Assembly: GCF_030012985.1 (NCBI RefSeq) | Contig: NZ_CP120233.1 | Location: 4,831,001 to 4,895,000 of the forward strand | DNA from: Microbulbifer sp. VAAF005 | Lineage (GTDB): Bacteria > Pseudomonadota > Gammaproteobacteria > Pseudomonadales > Cellvibrionaceae | DNA length: 64,000 nt | Reading direction: 5' to 3' | Part shown: positions 27,328-35,816 of the stretch, one piece after another | Position numbering within the stretch: position 1 is the stretch's first letter | Layout of the letters: every line of letters begins with the position of its first letter | The notes under the pieces: model-generated | Told to the model about the DNA's origin: nothing | Database searches by the model: none | The model's input: the letters and a program-made list of their open reading frames with translations, nothing else | Program-made: the position numbers and the translations under genes

Positions 27328-27451
27328 TGGAGACCTCTCTCGATTTCTTAGTGTTTTTGTTGTTTTGTGGAATATTTTTACAGTATCGGTCTGGTGTCAA
27401 GTAAATAATTGTAAAGTTCTTAATGTTTGCTTTTTATTGATTGGGGACTTT

Positions 27452-27772
27452 TTAGTGGCTGCGCGAATAGATCTTTTTGAATAGCGATTTCTTGCGCCAA
27501 ATCTGATCAATTAAAAGTTGTTTGAGTGGTTTTCTTTGGATTTCAGGAATCCCTGACTTGGTGTCTAGGGGGGATATTTTAGTAATGTTAATACTCGGAA
27601 TATCTTTATTACCAAGAAGGGAATTATTTGATGCTTTGCTATATCTAGTTTTTGAAATTTTATGTTTGGAATGTTGGATTTTAATCTCGGGGTGGAGATA
27701 AAAGATTGGAGGGGTAAATTTGGATGGAAAGGTGAGGTGGAATATTGATTTCTGTGATTTGATAAGTGGCAC
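27452..27772 (-). CDS. Hypothetical protein, possibly decayed
   Basis: A 106-residue basic reading frame (KSQKSIFHLTFPSKF at the start; many Lys and Ser). Other frames across its 3' end also look coding-like (for example EIAIQKDLFAQPLKS), as expected for a shifted or eroded gene. Its function is unknown. By eye it shares a [FI]P...Y.HP...IS pattern with the ORF at 29797-30177. Confidence 0.3.
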   Translation of the reverse strand: MPLIKSQKSIFHLTFPSKFTPPIFYLHPEIKIQHSKHKISKTRYSKASNNSLLGNKDIPSINITKISPLDTKSGIPEIQRKPLKQLLIDQIWRKKSLFKKIYSRSH

Positions 27773-28552
27773 TATGGTGTAAAAATAGAGGCTGCTTAGT
27801 TTTCCACGTTATAGGATGGTATGCGATAAGATGACTGATTTGTGCGGTAAAATGTTTATAAGGCTCAATGTCAGTGTCTATGATGTTTCTACGCTATAAG
27901 TTACTAAATTAGCTAAATTAATCTTGTAACATTTCTGGCTTCCATTCTTAGGAATGATTATCTTTTACTTTTAAGTTTTTTAACTATTCCTGTGATTTTT
28001 AAATTGGTAGACATGAGGGTAAGTGGCTGCAATTAGGGTTTATTTGGCAGGAAGTTGGGCTGCTTGATGGGCGACTGTATATTCCAAAAAAAAATACTGT
28101 TATTACTTTACAGAATAGAAAAAGCTGGTACCTTAGGTGCAAGATTGTTTATTTGAGCAGGTCTAATAACCGTTAATACAGATGTTAAAGGAGTTTGTTT
28201 GTAGGCGATGTACCCACATATGTCTGGGTGTTGAGAGTGTTGCTGATGTGGTTTTGTCACAACTCTCTAATTGGGGTAAGAAATCACTGTATGAATAATT
28301 CTAGCTATTGGATAGTCGTAAATACCCAGTAGATTACTCGGGTATAGTGAAGAATTAACTTATTTTTATTATTCCCAGTTGTTGCTGGGGTTTATTGCTG
28401 GTTTATATTTCAGCTTCTGCTATAGCGTTTTGCACATCTTTTGGGGTGTGGGTTACCCAAGATAGTATCCCTGAAGTTTCCCGTAATAGGTCAGTAAAGC
28501 ATACATTGATTTTGAGGTTGTTATATAGTTTACGCTTATTCTGCAATTTAAA
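27773..28552. other. AT-rich intergenic region before the GlxA-type regulator
   Basis: About 780 bases with no supported gene, RNA or repeat. Short out-of-frame ORFs here lack ribosome sites and recognisable motifs. Confidence 0.35.
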
Positions 28553-29524
28553 ATGAACTGTAAAAAGAAAGTATCTATCGTATTTTATCCTGGGGCGCAC
28601 TCCTTGGATGTGATGGGGCCAGCGGAGGTCTTTTCACTTGCAAATCAACAGTTAAAGGATAGGGGCTTTAGTTGTGATGATCAGTATGAGGTAGAATTTT
28701 TAGCTGAAGATGGAGACACCAAGCAAATATCATCAGGTTTAAGGATCTGCTCTGACAGATGTTTCACTGATTCAACAGGAATTCATACACTTCTTGTAAG
28801 CGGTAATCTTGGAGCTACTGATAATCTTAAGATAAGTGAATGTCTAAATCGATGGCTGTCTCTGCAGTCTGGCTTGGTTAAACGTATAGGTTCTATTGGT
28901 AACGGGGCTCTGATCCTTGCAAAACTAGGTTTGCTTAATGGTCGGAGGGCTACAACCCACTGGAGATACATTGACCATCTGAAGAAGTTTCCAGAGGTGG
29001 ATGTTGATTCAGAGTCAGTATTTGTTAAGGATGATCATATATATACCTCAGCGGGTGTCAGTGCTGGTGTTGATATGGCTTTGGCAATGGTGGAGGATGA
29101 TTTTGGTCGGGGTATTGCCTTAGCTGTTGCTCAGTTGATGGTTTTATATCTCAAGAGAGATGGAGATCAGAAGCAAAGTAGTACTTATCTTATGAGTCAG
29201 TTAAAAAGTGATCGATTTTTAGAGCTGGTTCAGTGGATTCACAATAATCTGGATAAAGCTTTATGCGTTAATAGTCTCGCGGAAAAGACATCAATGAGTC
29301 CGAGAAACTTTGCTCGCTGTTTTACTCGAGATATGGGAGTAACGCCAGGTCGGTTCGTTGAGAAAATTCGTATTGAAAAGGTTTGTCAGCTTTTAGCCAC
29401 TCAAGTGTTGACTCAGGAGCGTATAGCTACCATCTGTGGTTTTAAATCTCAAGAGCAGCTTAGAAGAGCATTTCGCCGAAATAAAGGTATGCTGCCAAGG
29501 GAATACCGTCAAAAATTATCATAA
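28553..29524 (+). CDS. GlxA-family AraC-type transcriptional regulator (DJ-1/PfpI + HTH)
   Basis: The 323-residue protein has an N-terminal class-I amidotransferase-like domain (VSIVFYPGAHSLDVMGPAEVF, residues 6-26) and the LLNGRRATTHWRYIDHL segment typical of GlxA regulators. The elbow that carries the nucleophilic Cys in true amidases reads SIGNGALILA here, so the domain is probably a ligand sensor without catalysis. Residues 225-320 are a two-HTH AraC domain (SLAEKTSMSPRNFARCFTRDMG, then IATICGFKSQEQLRRAFRRN). The target genes are unknown; neither neighbour is an obvious partner. It is followed by its own terminator. Confidence 0.9.
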   Translation: MNCKKKVSIVFYPGAHSLDVMGPAEVFSLANQQLKDRGFSCDDQYEVEFLAEDGDTKQISSGLRICSDRCFTDSTGIHTLLVSGNLGATDNLKISECLNRWLSLQSGLVKRIGSIGNGALILAKLGLLNGRRATTHWRYIDHLKKFPEVDVDSESVFVKDDHIYTSAGVSAGVDMALAMVEDDFGRGIALAVAQLMVLYLKRDGDQKQSSTYLMSQLKSDRFLELVQWIHNNLDKALCVNSLAEKTSMSPRNFARCFTRDMGVTPGRFVEKIRIEKVCQLLATQVLTQERIATICGFKSQEQLRRAFRRNKGMLPREYRQKLS

Positions 29525-29533
29525 ATGATTTTG

Positions 29534-29571
29534 GAGGCGGCTTAGTCAATAGAGCTGCCTCATTTTCTTTT
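29534..29571 (+). terminator. Terminator of the GlxA-type regulator
   Basis: GAGGCGGCT pairs with AGCTGCCTC (one G-T pair) around a 10-base loop and is followed by ATTTTCTTTT, 10 bases after the stop codon. Confidence 0.8.
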
Positions 29572-29782
29572 AGAGATTTCCGTTCTTCTCATCTGATCCT
29601 TGATTTGCTTTCCTCTGAGTGTGCATCCACTAGATATATATCTGAATCTGAGTTGAGTAGATCTAATAAGCCTTCACTATATAATAGCCCTTTTTTAGCC
29701 TTGTAACCGAGTAAAAACCTTTTAGTTGGCTTTCATTCTTACATAAAAACTGACACAGTTTGGTTCTTCCCATAATAGGGTT

Positions 29783-29803
29783 CTGCTGAGACTGGCTCAG
29801 CAG
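29783..29803. repeat. Short perfect inverted repeat CTGCTGAG/CTCAGCAG
   Basis: An 8-bp perfect stem with a 5-base loop that overlaps the end of the small minus-strand ORF at 29797. There is no T-run, so its role is unclear. Confidence 0.45.
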
Positions 29804-30177
29804 GCTTCATTAGTAGAAATTAAGTTTTCACGTAAACTTGAAGTACTAATTCCCGCAGATGGAGGGCTGTCCATATTTGGGGGTATGGTATTTATAGCGA
29901 AGTAAATGATAAATGGATGAACTGTGATCTTCTCGGCCTCTATTAGAGTTGCTTCGGTAGCGAATGGTAGCTGATACAGCCTTGAGATTATAATCACGGT
30001 ATCTATATAAGTGGGATGAGAAAAATAGCGCAAGATTTTTAGCACTATAAAGTTAGGTATACGAAAGGGGAGGAAGCCTTTGGTGGGGGTAGCTTTTTTG
30101 AGGCCCTGATATTGTTGATACACTGTAGGAATTTCTGCCATACCCTTTGTAATATTGGATTCTTGAAACATATTCAA
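29797..30177 (-). CDS. Hypothetical protein
   Basis: A 126-residue reading frame with a hydrophobic middle (IPNFIVLKILRYF, TVIIISRLYQLPF, HPFIIYFAINTI). I do not recognise it and see no good ribosome site. By eye it aligns loosely with the eroded frame near 50131-50355 (IP....LKI, then .HP..I.....IS), so the two may be remnants of one family. Real coding status is uncertain. Confidence 0.3.
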   Translation of the reverse strand: MNMFQESNITKGMAEIPTVYQQYQGLKKATPTKGFLPFRIPNFIVLKILRYFSHPTYIDTVIIISRLYQLPFATEATLIEAEKITVHPFIIYFAINTIPPNMDSPPSAGISTSSLRENLISTNEAC

Positions 30178-30347
30178 TACGTCCCATAATTTTGGCTGGA
30201 TTGTCGTTGAAAACTAGATGTATTTAAGCTCGTTAAAACAAGTGCCACAGCTAGGCGTGTACTCAGAATGTAGACCCAAATTTTTTGGTCTGATAATTTT
30301 AAATATCTATTCTCCCGTATAAATTAATATATGACTAGCTACTCAAT

Positions 30348-30587
30348 CTAAACTTTTTTGTAAGTGCTTGTCTGGGTAAACTTTTTGGACATCAAAAACA
30401 ATCTTTCAAGGTGCGCAGTAGCGATTGCCATTAAGTATGCCTCTTGGTTTGCAGATATACTTACTCTACCTGTTAATGGATATGATCTTAAGGAATACAA
30501 ATTATTAGCTCTAGCCCTATGAGTTGCACTCGCTTGTGAGTCAAACCTCCTCTGGGATATCTCTGTGCTTGGAATAGCCCATGTCAA
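30348..30587 (-). CDS. Hypothetical short ORF
   Basis: A 79-residue frame (QASATHRARANNLYSLRSY near the start). No motif, no signal peptide and no ribosome site that I would trust. It is listed because nothing else explains the 1.1-kb gap between 29571 and 30702. Confidence 0.2.
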   Translation of the reverse strand: MTWAIPSTEISQRRFDSQASATHRARANNLYSLRSYPLTGRVSISANQEAYLMAIATAHLERLFLMSKKFTQTSTYKKV

Positions 30588-30701
30588 TAAATCTGATAGA
30601 TCTGATTATCCTGGACTACCGGAAATTGATATATAGTGGCCTAAATAGCTTAAGACCGCCCATATAGAGTGGCGGTTCGATGTATAGGATGGAGAGGTAA
30701 G

Positions 30702-31187
30702 GTGGACTATCGATCTTCTAAAAGCCCGGTACTTAATCTTTGGGGGCGATTTGGTAGCTCAGCATTGGGCCGCTGGCTGGTATCTAAATTAGTGGCACTT
30801 AAGGCGCCGTATTTTCGTTCAATCAAGCCACGTTTCCTGGAATTATCACCGGGTAAAGTGGAGGTTTTACTGAATAAGCGTTGGAGCGTGACAAATCATA
30901 TTGGTACTGTACATGCTATCGCCATGTGTAATGCCGCTGAATTAGCTGGCGGTGTTTGTTTGGATGTGTCATTGGATCGACGCTTTCGCTGGATACCGGT
31001 AGGGATGGAGGTCAAGTATTTAAAGATGGCGAAGACTAATCTTCGAGCCGTTTGTGAGTATCCAGAGTTTAAATCCATTGAGGCTGGCGATGTTGTTATG
31101 CCTGTGAGCGTTATTGATACCAATGGAGAGGAGGTGTTTCATGCCGATATTACCATGCGTGTATCAGAGCGCCCCAGTGCGAAGTAG
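30702..31187 (+). CDS. DUF4442 hotdog-fold protein
   Basis: I take GTG 30702 as start because GGAGAGG lies 5 bases upstream; GTG 30669 is an alternative. The roughly 161-residue product has a hotdog pattern: KPRFLELSPGKVEVLLNKRW, then NHIGTVHAIAMCNAAELAGG (the helix of the hotdog), and VGMEVKYLKMAKTNL. This matches the DUF4442/PaaI-like group, thought to act on acyl-CoA or acyl-ACP thioesters. The substrate is unknown and the gene is apparently monocistronic. Confidence 0.8.
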   Translation: MDYRSSKSPVLNLWGRFGSSALGRWLVSKLVALKAPYFRSIKPRFLELSPGKVEVLLNKRWSVTNHIGTVHAIAMCNAAELAGGVCLDVSLDRRFRWIPVGMEVKYLKMAKTNLRAVCEYPEFKSIEAGDVVMPVSVIDTNGEEVFHADITMRVSERPSAK

Positions 31188-31354
31188 TAGAGTTGTCATT
31201 TGAGGTCAACTCCTGGTGTGGTTACAAGGGAAATTGCCTTACTTTGGGTCTGAGTATGGAGAAGAGTATGCCGGCTAGGAGGCGATGAAGTGTGCTCTAC
31301 TCATAAATCTCGTAGAATATTTCTTTGTTCAGTCTTGATGTATTTGGAGGGTTT

Positions 31355-31822
31355 ATGAGATTGGCTTGGCAGATAGAAAATTCGACATGCGTCTTTGGTG
31401 GTGAAAATAAAGCTGTTACGGAGCATGAGTTACACCGATCGGAAAGTACTGCCTTGGCGACTGATGATATTTATCAGGACCTTTCCGAGGTGTTACAGCT
31501 TGCAATTTCCAAGCTTGATGAAAATGTAAATGATACTTCTCTGTACTTCCTGATTAGTTGGGAGTCTGTATCTGCTTCTATGACTGTATCTGTAGTTGAT
31601 GATAGTCGGAGCAATGACTCTAAAGTAGTTGTGCACTGTCACTTTGCTGGACTGGCTTCCCAATATGATGCTGAGCTGAAGAGGCAGGAGGCTTTGGTTA
31701 AATGGTCGGATGAACTTAGGTTTTGGTGTAAAGAGTATCTATCTACTGATCAAGGTTTTTCACAGTTTTCTCTGGTTGCATTGTTCGCGGCAGGCTCCAG
31801 AGATACTGCTGTGATTCTTTAA
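31355..31822 (+). CDS. Hypothetical protein
   Basis: A 155-residue acidic cytosolic protein. ATG 31355 follows a GGAGGG site and gives MRLAWQIENSTCVFGGE; TTG 31325 is less likely. The central part alternates beta-like segments (LYFLISWESVSASMTVSVVDD, KVVVHCHFAG) and is followed by a helix (YDAELKRQEALVKWSDELRFW). I do not recognise the family. Confidence 0.6.
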   Translation: MRLAWQIENSTCVFGGENKAVTEHELHRSESTALATDDIYQDLSEVLQLAISKLDENVNDTSLYFLISWESVSASMTVSVVDDSRSNDSKVVVHCHFAGLASQYDAELKRQEALVKWSDELRFWCKEYLSTDQGFSQFSLVALFAAGSRDTAVIL

Positions 31823-31925
31823 AATATAGCTGAAAGCGATGCTTATATAGTGTGAACAACTAGGACGGGGAGGCGAGGCTTAAAATGCCCTCCCTGTACA
31901 AATAACATAGAAAATGGAGATTTCT

Positions 31926-32324
31926 ATGAATGTTTACTATTTGTGTATTGGGCTCTTAGCGGCATTATCTCTTCTGCTTGGTGCCTTGGTTACTGTTGGG
32001 CGCGGTAAGTATGAGGTTTTAGTTGGGCATTCTTTCGACCCCGATAATACCCTGCACAAATGGGTAAGGGCCCATGCAAATACAGCAGAATATGCTCCCC
32101 TTTTGATGGTGCTTATTTACTTGGTAAGCTTAGGGCAGTCTTCTGCCTGGGTTTGGTGGCTTGTTATTCTGCTGACCGCTTGTCGATTTCTTTTTGTTGC
32201 AGGTATCTTATTTCCCTCCACTATGGCAAAGCCTAACCCAATGCGCTTCTTGGGTGCCGTAGGCACTTATATCTTTGGATTGGGGCTTTGCTTGGCGCTG
32301 GTGCAGCAAGCCCTGAGGCTTTGA
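31926..32324 (+). CDS. MAPEG-family membrane protein
   Basis: A 132-residue integral membrane protein with four hydrophobic spans. ATG 31926 is chosen because GGAG lies 6 bases upstream, inside the alternative start at 31914. The family pattern is visible: GRGKYEVLVGHSFDPDNTLHKWVRAHANTAEYAPLLM, with the Arg-x-x-x-Asn and Glu of the glutathione-binding loop. MAPEG proteins are eicosanoid/glutathione-metabolising enzymes in animals; bacterial members are mostly uncharacterised. Confidence 0.85.
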   Translation: MNVYYLCIGLLAALSLLLGALVTVGRGKYEVLVGHSFDPDNTLHKWVRAHANTAEYAPLLMVLIYLVSLGQSSAWVWWLVILLTACRFLFVAGILFPSTMAKPNPMRFLGAVGTYIFGLGLCLALVQQALRL

Positions 32325-32330
32325 GTTGGT

Positions 32331-32344
32331 TGCAAACGCTTTCA
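32331..32344. promoter_or_regulatory. LacI-family-type operator match TGCAAACGCTTTCA
   Basis: This 14-mer fits the LacI/CcpA-family half-site pattern TGNAANCGNTTNCA exactly. It lies just after the MAPEG stop and about 200 bases before the blaI gene. No LacI-family regulator is in the window, so a role in regulating the blaI operon is conjecture. Confidence 0.3.
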
Positions 32345-32482
32345 AACCTTATATTGGTTGGTGCTTAAACTGATCAAAATCGATTGGTCTATCGATAGCT
32401 TTTAACTTTTTGCCAGCCGGCAAGAACTGTTTACGATTCTGACTGTATAAAAAACAACCTAACAAGTTTCCCTGCAGGGTGG

Positions 32483-32511
32483 TTGACCGAATGCGACACT
32501 TGTCGCACACT
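32483..32511 (+). promoter_or_regulatory. Candidate blaI-operon promoter overlapping the operator
   Basis: TTGACC at 32483-32488 resembles a -35 box. A weak -10 (CACACT) lies 17 bases on. The perfect palindrome at 32492-32507 fills the spacer, so a bound BlaI dimer would block polymerase. Promoter strength is uncertain. Confidence 0.4.
32492..32507. promoter_or_regulatory. BlaI/MecI-type operator palindrome
   Basis: TGCGACA-CT-TGTCGCA is a perfect 16-base palindrome with a GACA-N2-TGTC core. BlaI, MecI and CopY repressors bind ACA-N2-TGT palindromes. It lies 33 bases upstream of the blaI-like start, consistent with autoregulation of the three-gene operon. Confidence 0.65.
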
Positions 32512-32539
32512 AGCCCTGACTGTCACACGGGAAGATAAA

Positions 32540-32938
32540 ATGAAAAAGGTAAAACCGTCCCCATCAGAACTTGCGCTGCTGAAAGCCCTTTGGAGGCAAG
32601 AACCGCTGAGTGCAAGAGAGTTGCATGATCGGGTGGGACCTGAATTGGGTTGGTCATACTCCTCTACTCGAAAGACACTAGACCGGATGCGGGATAAATC
32701 GTTTGTGACTCAATCTGAGATCCATGGAATCCATGTTTATAGCCCTGCGATTGAGAAGGTGGAAACCCTGGCGTCATATGCAAAAGATTTCGCTGAAAGA
32801 GTATTAGAGCTTGATGGCCCCCTTCCTGTGTCGATGTTTGCCGGCAGTAAGTTAATGAGTGATAAGGATATCGAGGAGCTTCAGGCAGTGCTCGATTCCT
32901 GGCCAGACTCTGAGCCTGTCAACAAGGATGGTGAATAG
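32540..32938 (+). CDS. BlaI/MecI/CopY-family transcriptional repressor
   Basis: The 132-residue protein starts at ATG 32540 with GGAAG upstream; the longer frame from TTG 32483 would run through the operator. The winged-helix segment PSPSELALLKALWRQEPLSARELHDRVG...WSYSSTRKTLDRMRDKSFVTQ is typical of penicillinase repressors, followed by a dimerisation helix. BlaI repressors are cleaved or released when the partner M56 peptidase senses damage to the cell wall. The partner gene begins 3 bases after the stop. Confidence 0.9.
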   Translation: MKKVKPSPSELALLKALWRQEPLSARELHDRVGPELGWSYSSTRKTLDRMRDKSFVTQSEIHGIHVYSPAIEKVETLASYAKDFAERVLELDGPLPVSMFAGSKLMSDKDIEELQAVLDSWPDSEPVNKDGE

Positions 32939-32941
32939 GCT

Positions 32942-34429
32942 ATGGCCGAGATAGTCTCTACAGTTCTACCATTTGCACTGGATTTTCTAGCTACTTCTCT
33001 CTTCTCAATATTGTGGGCGGGGTTGGTTTTTATTGTTATTTGGCTGGCAACAGCGAGAAATAAAGGCAGCTTTAATGCGATATACCAATGGCGAAGTTTA
33101 TGGTTGTGTGCAATGGTCGCTGCCGGTTCCCCATTTTTTCTTGCGCAATTGAGCGACCAGTTAACGTTGGGTATGGCTCCGGATCTGAATTTTGAATTAC
33201 CGCCAGCTTATGAGGCTACCTCTATACCACCAGTTAACATAGTTCTGCATGAGTATGTATCTACCTCTTTAAGTTCTGTTGAATTACTGGCTTTTCTTTG
33301 GTTGCTTATATATCTGTGCGGGGTGTTTTTTACCTTATCTAAAACGGTATTGAGTCAGTTTTTCTATGGCAAGAAATTGAGTTTAATAGCAAATAATAAG
33401 CTTTCTGTTGTTAAATTTGACCAGTTTTTTACTTCATCTCAAAGCGATTTTCTAATCAGAAGTAAAACTCAAGTATTTATAACACACTCAACGATTACAC
33501 CATTTGTGATTCAGCTATTCAGTCGCAAATTAGTGCTTCCCTCCTATATTTTATCAATGAATGAAACGGAGCGTCATCTAATCATTGAGCATGAAATTAT
33601 GCACTTGAAAAGGCTTGACCCCTTGTTGATTCTGATTGTGCATATATTTACTTGCATCCTATGGTTCAATCCCTTCTTAGGTTGGATGAAGTCTCGATTC
33701 AGCTGGGCGATAGAGCTGGGGTGCGATCGCGAAGTTCTAAAGTCATGTAAACGAGAATTACACCGTGTTTATGCACAAGCAATGATTGACACTCTTCGAC
33801 GGAACTCTGATCAAAGAACAAGTGACTGGGTTGTAGCTTTCTCTTTCTCTGATGGTACAAGTCAGGTTCCTTTTTTCCGACGCAGACTTTTGAATATTAT
33901 GGAAGCCTCAAGGATGGGGGCTAATAATGGAGAATTAGGTGTCTATTTGCGCACTATGCTGTTCTGCGGTTTTTCAACCATTTTAATACTCGGAGGGCTA
34001 CTGTTAAAACCGGGATTGACAATGGCTTCAGTGGAAATTACCAAATTAACAGTCCCGGTTGAGAGTGCCCGTGTTAGTAGCCCGTTTGGCGATTTCAGTA
34101 AAATTCGTAACAAGCCCCATGAAGGCACCGACTTTGCGGCACCCATCGGTACTCCGGTAGTTTCAGCTGAAAGTGGTGTTGTAATAGTTTCTACTGATGA
34201 TTATAAGCATAAAAATTATGGGAAAATCATAATTATTGATCATGGTGATAATACGAAAACTCTGTACTCCCATTTAAATGAGCGGGAGGTTGAGGCGGGG
34301 CAGTCAGTACGAGCCGGCCAGGCGATAGGAACTGTGGGTATATCAGGGCGTGTAACAGGGCCACATCTTCACTTTGAGCTTATCAAAGAAGGCAAGCGAA
34401 TCAACCCAGACACTTTGCTTGCGAAGTAA
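32942..34429 (+). CDS. M56 (BlaR1-like) membrane metallopeptidase fused to an M23 peptidase domain
   Basis: The 495-residue protein has membrane spans near 14-36, 52-70, 113-135, 225-245 and 340-357. The cytosolic M56 active site is H217-E218-x-x-H221 (HEIMH) with E258 in IELGCDRE. In place of the penicillin-binding sensor of BlaR1, the C-terminus (375-495) is an M23/LytM domain with complete zinc residues: H393 and D397 (HEGTDF), H444 (YSHL), and H475/H477 (HLHFE). The M23 ectodomain should lie in the periplasm, where it could bind or cut peptidoglycan cross-links and signal to the M56 core, which would then inactivate the BlaI partner. The fusion is found in other proteobacteria; signalling is inferred. 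Confidence 0.88.
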   Translation: MAEIVSTVLPFALDFLATSLFSILWAGLVFIVIWLATARNKGSFNAIYQWRSLWLCAMVAAGSPFFLAQLSDQLTLGMAPDLNFELPPAYEATSIPPVNIVLHEYVSTSLSSVELLAFLWLLIYLCGVFFTLSKTVLSQFFYGKKLSLIANNKLSVVKFDQFFTSSQSDFLIRSKTQVFITHSTITPFVIQLFSRKLVLPSYILSMNETERHLIIEHEIMHLKRLDPLLILIVHIFTCILWFNPFLGWMKSRFSWAIELGCDREVLKSCKRELHRVYAQAMIDTLRRNSDQRTSDWVVAFSFSDGTSQVPFFRRRLLNIMEASRMGANNGELGVYLRTMLFCGFSTILILGGLLLKPGLTMASVEITKLTVPVESARVSSPFGDFSKIRNKPHEGTDFAAPIGTPVVSAESGVVIVSTDDYKHKNYGKIIIIDHGDNTKTLYSHLNEREVEAGQSVRAGQAIGTVGISGRVTGPHLHFELIKEGKRINPDTLLAK

Positions 34430-34469
34430 GGGGAGTGTGATTTATTACTTAAGAAAAGTAGGGTTACCC

Positions 34470-35816
34470 GTGAGGCGATTAACTATTTTCTTTCTGATCG
34501 ATATCTGGAGGATGGCTTTGTTGCTGGTTCTTTTGTCGATTCAAACATTGGCGATAGCAGGGCCGTTATTGGAAAACCATTCCAATGTTAAATCGGTACA
34601 ATATGATTTATCTTTTACATTGCCCCTACCCAATGATCTATCCTTGGTACATCAAGATGAAGGGATGCAGCGTAGGGAGGTGGCCCCTCCATATAGAGTT
34701 GAGGAAGAATATCTAGAGCGCACAAAAAAAGTTCAACTAGCTAAAAACCAAGGGGTTTTATCACTATTGGTGGATAGTGGAGTCGATCGTGCAGAAGCGT
34801 ATAAAATAATTCAGGCTTTGTCGGAACATGTCAATGTCAGTATCCTACCAGTTGGTAAGGAATTTAACTTAACAATAGATACCACTGGAAAGCTTAATAA
34901 GCTTACCTTGGTTGTTGGCTTTGCAGAGAGTTTGGAGTTGGTTAGACATGGAGACAATTATAGGGCTAATCAATTTGAATCTCCTGTCGATGCCAGGAAA
35001 TACTACGTTAAAGGTGAAATTTCGGGCAGTTTATACCAAAGTGGAAAAGAGTCTGGCCTATCTAATTCTGTGCTCACAAAACTAAATGAAATATTTAGTT
35101 ATTCCGTAGATTTTCAACGGCAGATTCGAGCAGGTGATCAGTTCTCTGTTTTCTATGATACCTTGTTCAATAGCCAAACTGGAAAGGAAAAACTAAATAG
35201 AATTTTATTTGCTGAGCTTATTCTTAGTGGAGAAAAGATAAGTTTATATCGGTTTTCTACTGAGGGACCTCAGGGGGTGGATTATTTTTACCCTGATGGC
35301 CAAGGCTCTAGAGGGTTTCTAATGCGTACTCCGTTAGAGAATGCAAGGTTGTCATCTTATTTTGGGCGCCGCAAGCACCCAGTCCTAGGGTATACCCGAG
35401 TACATAAAGGTTTGGACTTTGGAGCCCCTTTGGGCACGCCGATATTGGCTGCAGGTGATGGTATTATTGAGCGAGCTTCTTATTTTGGTAGTTTCGGCAA
35501 CTATATTCGTATTCGCCATGGCTCCGGGATAAAGACAATTTATGCGCACCTTAAGGGGTACGCGAAAGGAATTAGTAAAGGGGGAAGAGTAAAACAAGGG
35601 CAGGTAATCGGTTACCTTGGCGCTACAGGTCGTGTGCAGGGGCGTCACTTGCACTATGAGATTCATAAAAATGGTACGGCTGTTGATCCATTAAGGCTTG
35701 ACCTCCCTATTAGTAAGGGGCTGGTAGGAGATTCTTTAAATCAATTTTCTCGACAGGTTCAAAAGATTCAAGATGAATTGATAAAGTACGCTCAACAAAA
35801 TCAGTTTGATTCATAA
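34470..35816 (+). CDS. M23-family peptidoglycan DD-endopeptidase (MepM-like)
   Basis: About 448 residues if GTG 34470 is the start (AGGG six bases upstream); GTG 34437 lies closer to the preceding stop but has a poorly spaced ribosome site, and ATG 34509 touches GGAGG. An N-terminal hydrophobic stretch (MALLLVLLSIQTLAIAG) is a signal peptide or anchor. The middle resembles the OapA/MepM inhibitory region (SGSLYQSGKESGLSNSVL...RQIRAGDQFSVFYD). The C-terminal LytM domain has RVHKGLDFG, YAHLKG and GRHLHYE zinc ligands. It is probably the effector of the BlaI operon, remodelling the wall in the periplasm. Confidence 0.88.
   Translation: MRRLTIFFLIDIWRMALLLVLLSIQTLAIAGPLLENHSNVKSVQYDLSFTLPLPNDLSLVHQDEGMQRREVAPPYRVEEEYLERTKKVQLAKNQGVLSLLVDSGVDRAEAYKIIQALSEHVNVSILPVGKEFNLTIDTTGKLNKLTLVVGFAESLELVRHGDNYRANQFESPVDARKYYVKGEISGSLYQSGKESGLSNSVLTKLNEIFSYSVDFQRQIRAGDQFSVFYDTLFNSQTGKEKLNRILFAELILSGEKISLYRFSTEGPQGVDYFYPDGQGSRGFLMRTPLENARLSSYFGRRKHPVLGYTRVHKGLDFGAPLGTPILAAGDGIIERASYFGSFGNYIRIRHGSGIKTIYAHLKGYAKGISKGGRVKQGQVIGYLGATGRVQGRHLHYEIHKNGTAVDPLRLDLPISKGLVGDSLNQFSRQVQKIQDELIKYAQQNQFDS

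Noticed and set aside
27170..27484. Hydrophobic plus-strand ORF of 104 codons
   Set aside because: Its hydrophobicity mirrors the AT-rich minus strand; no ribosome site or family resemblance.
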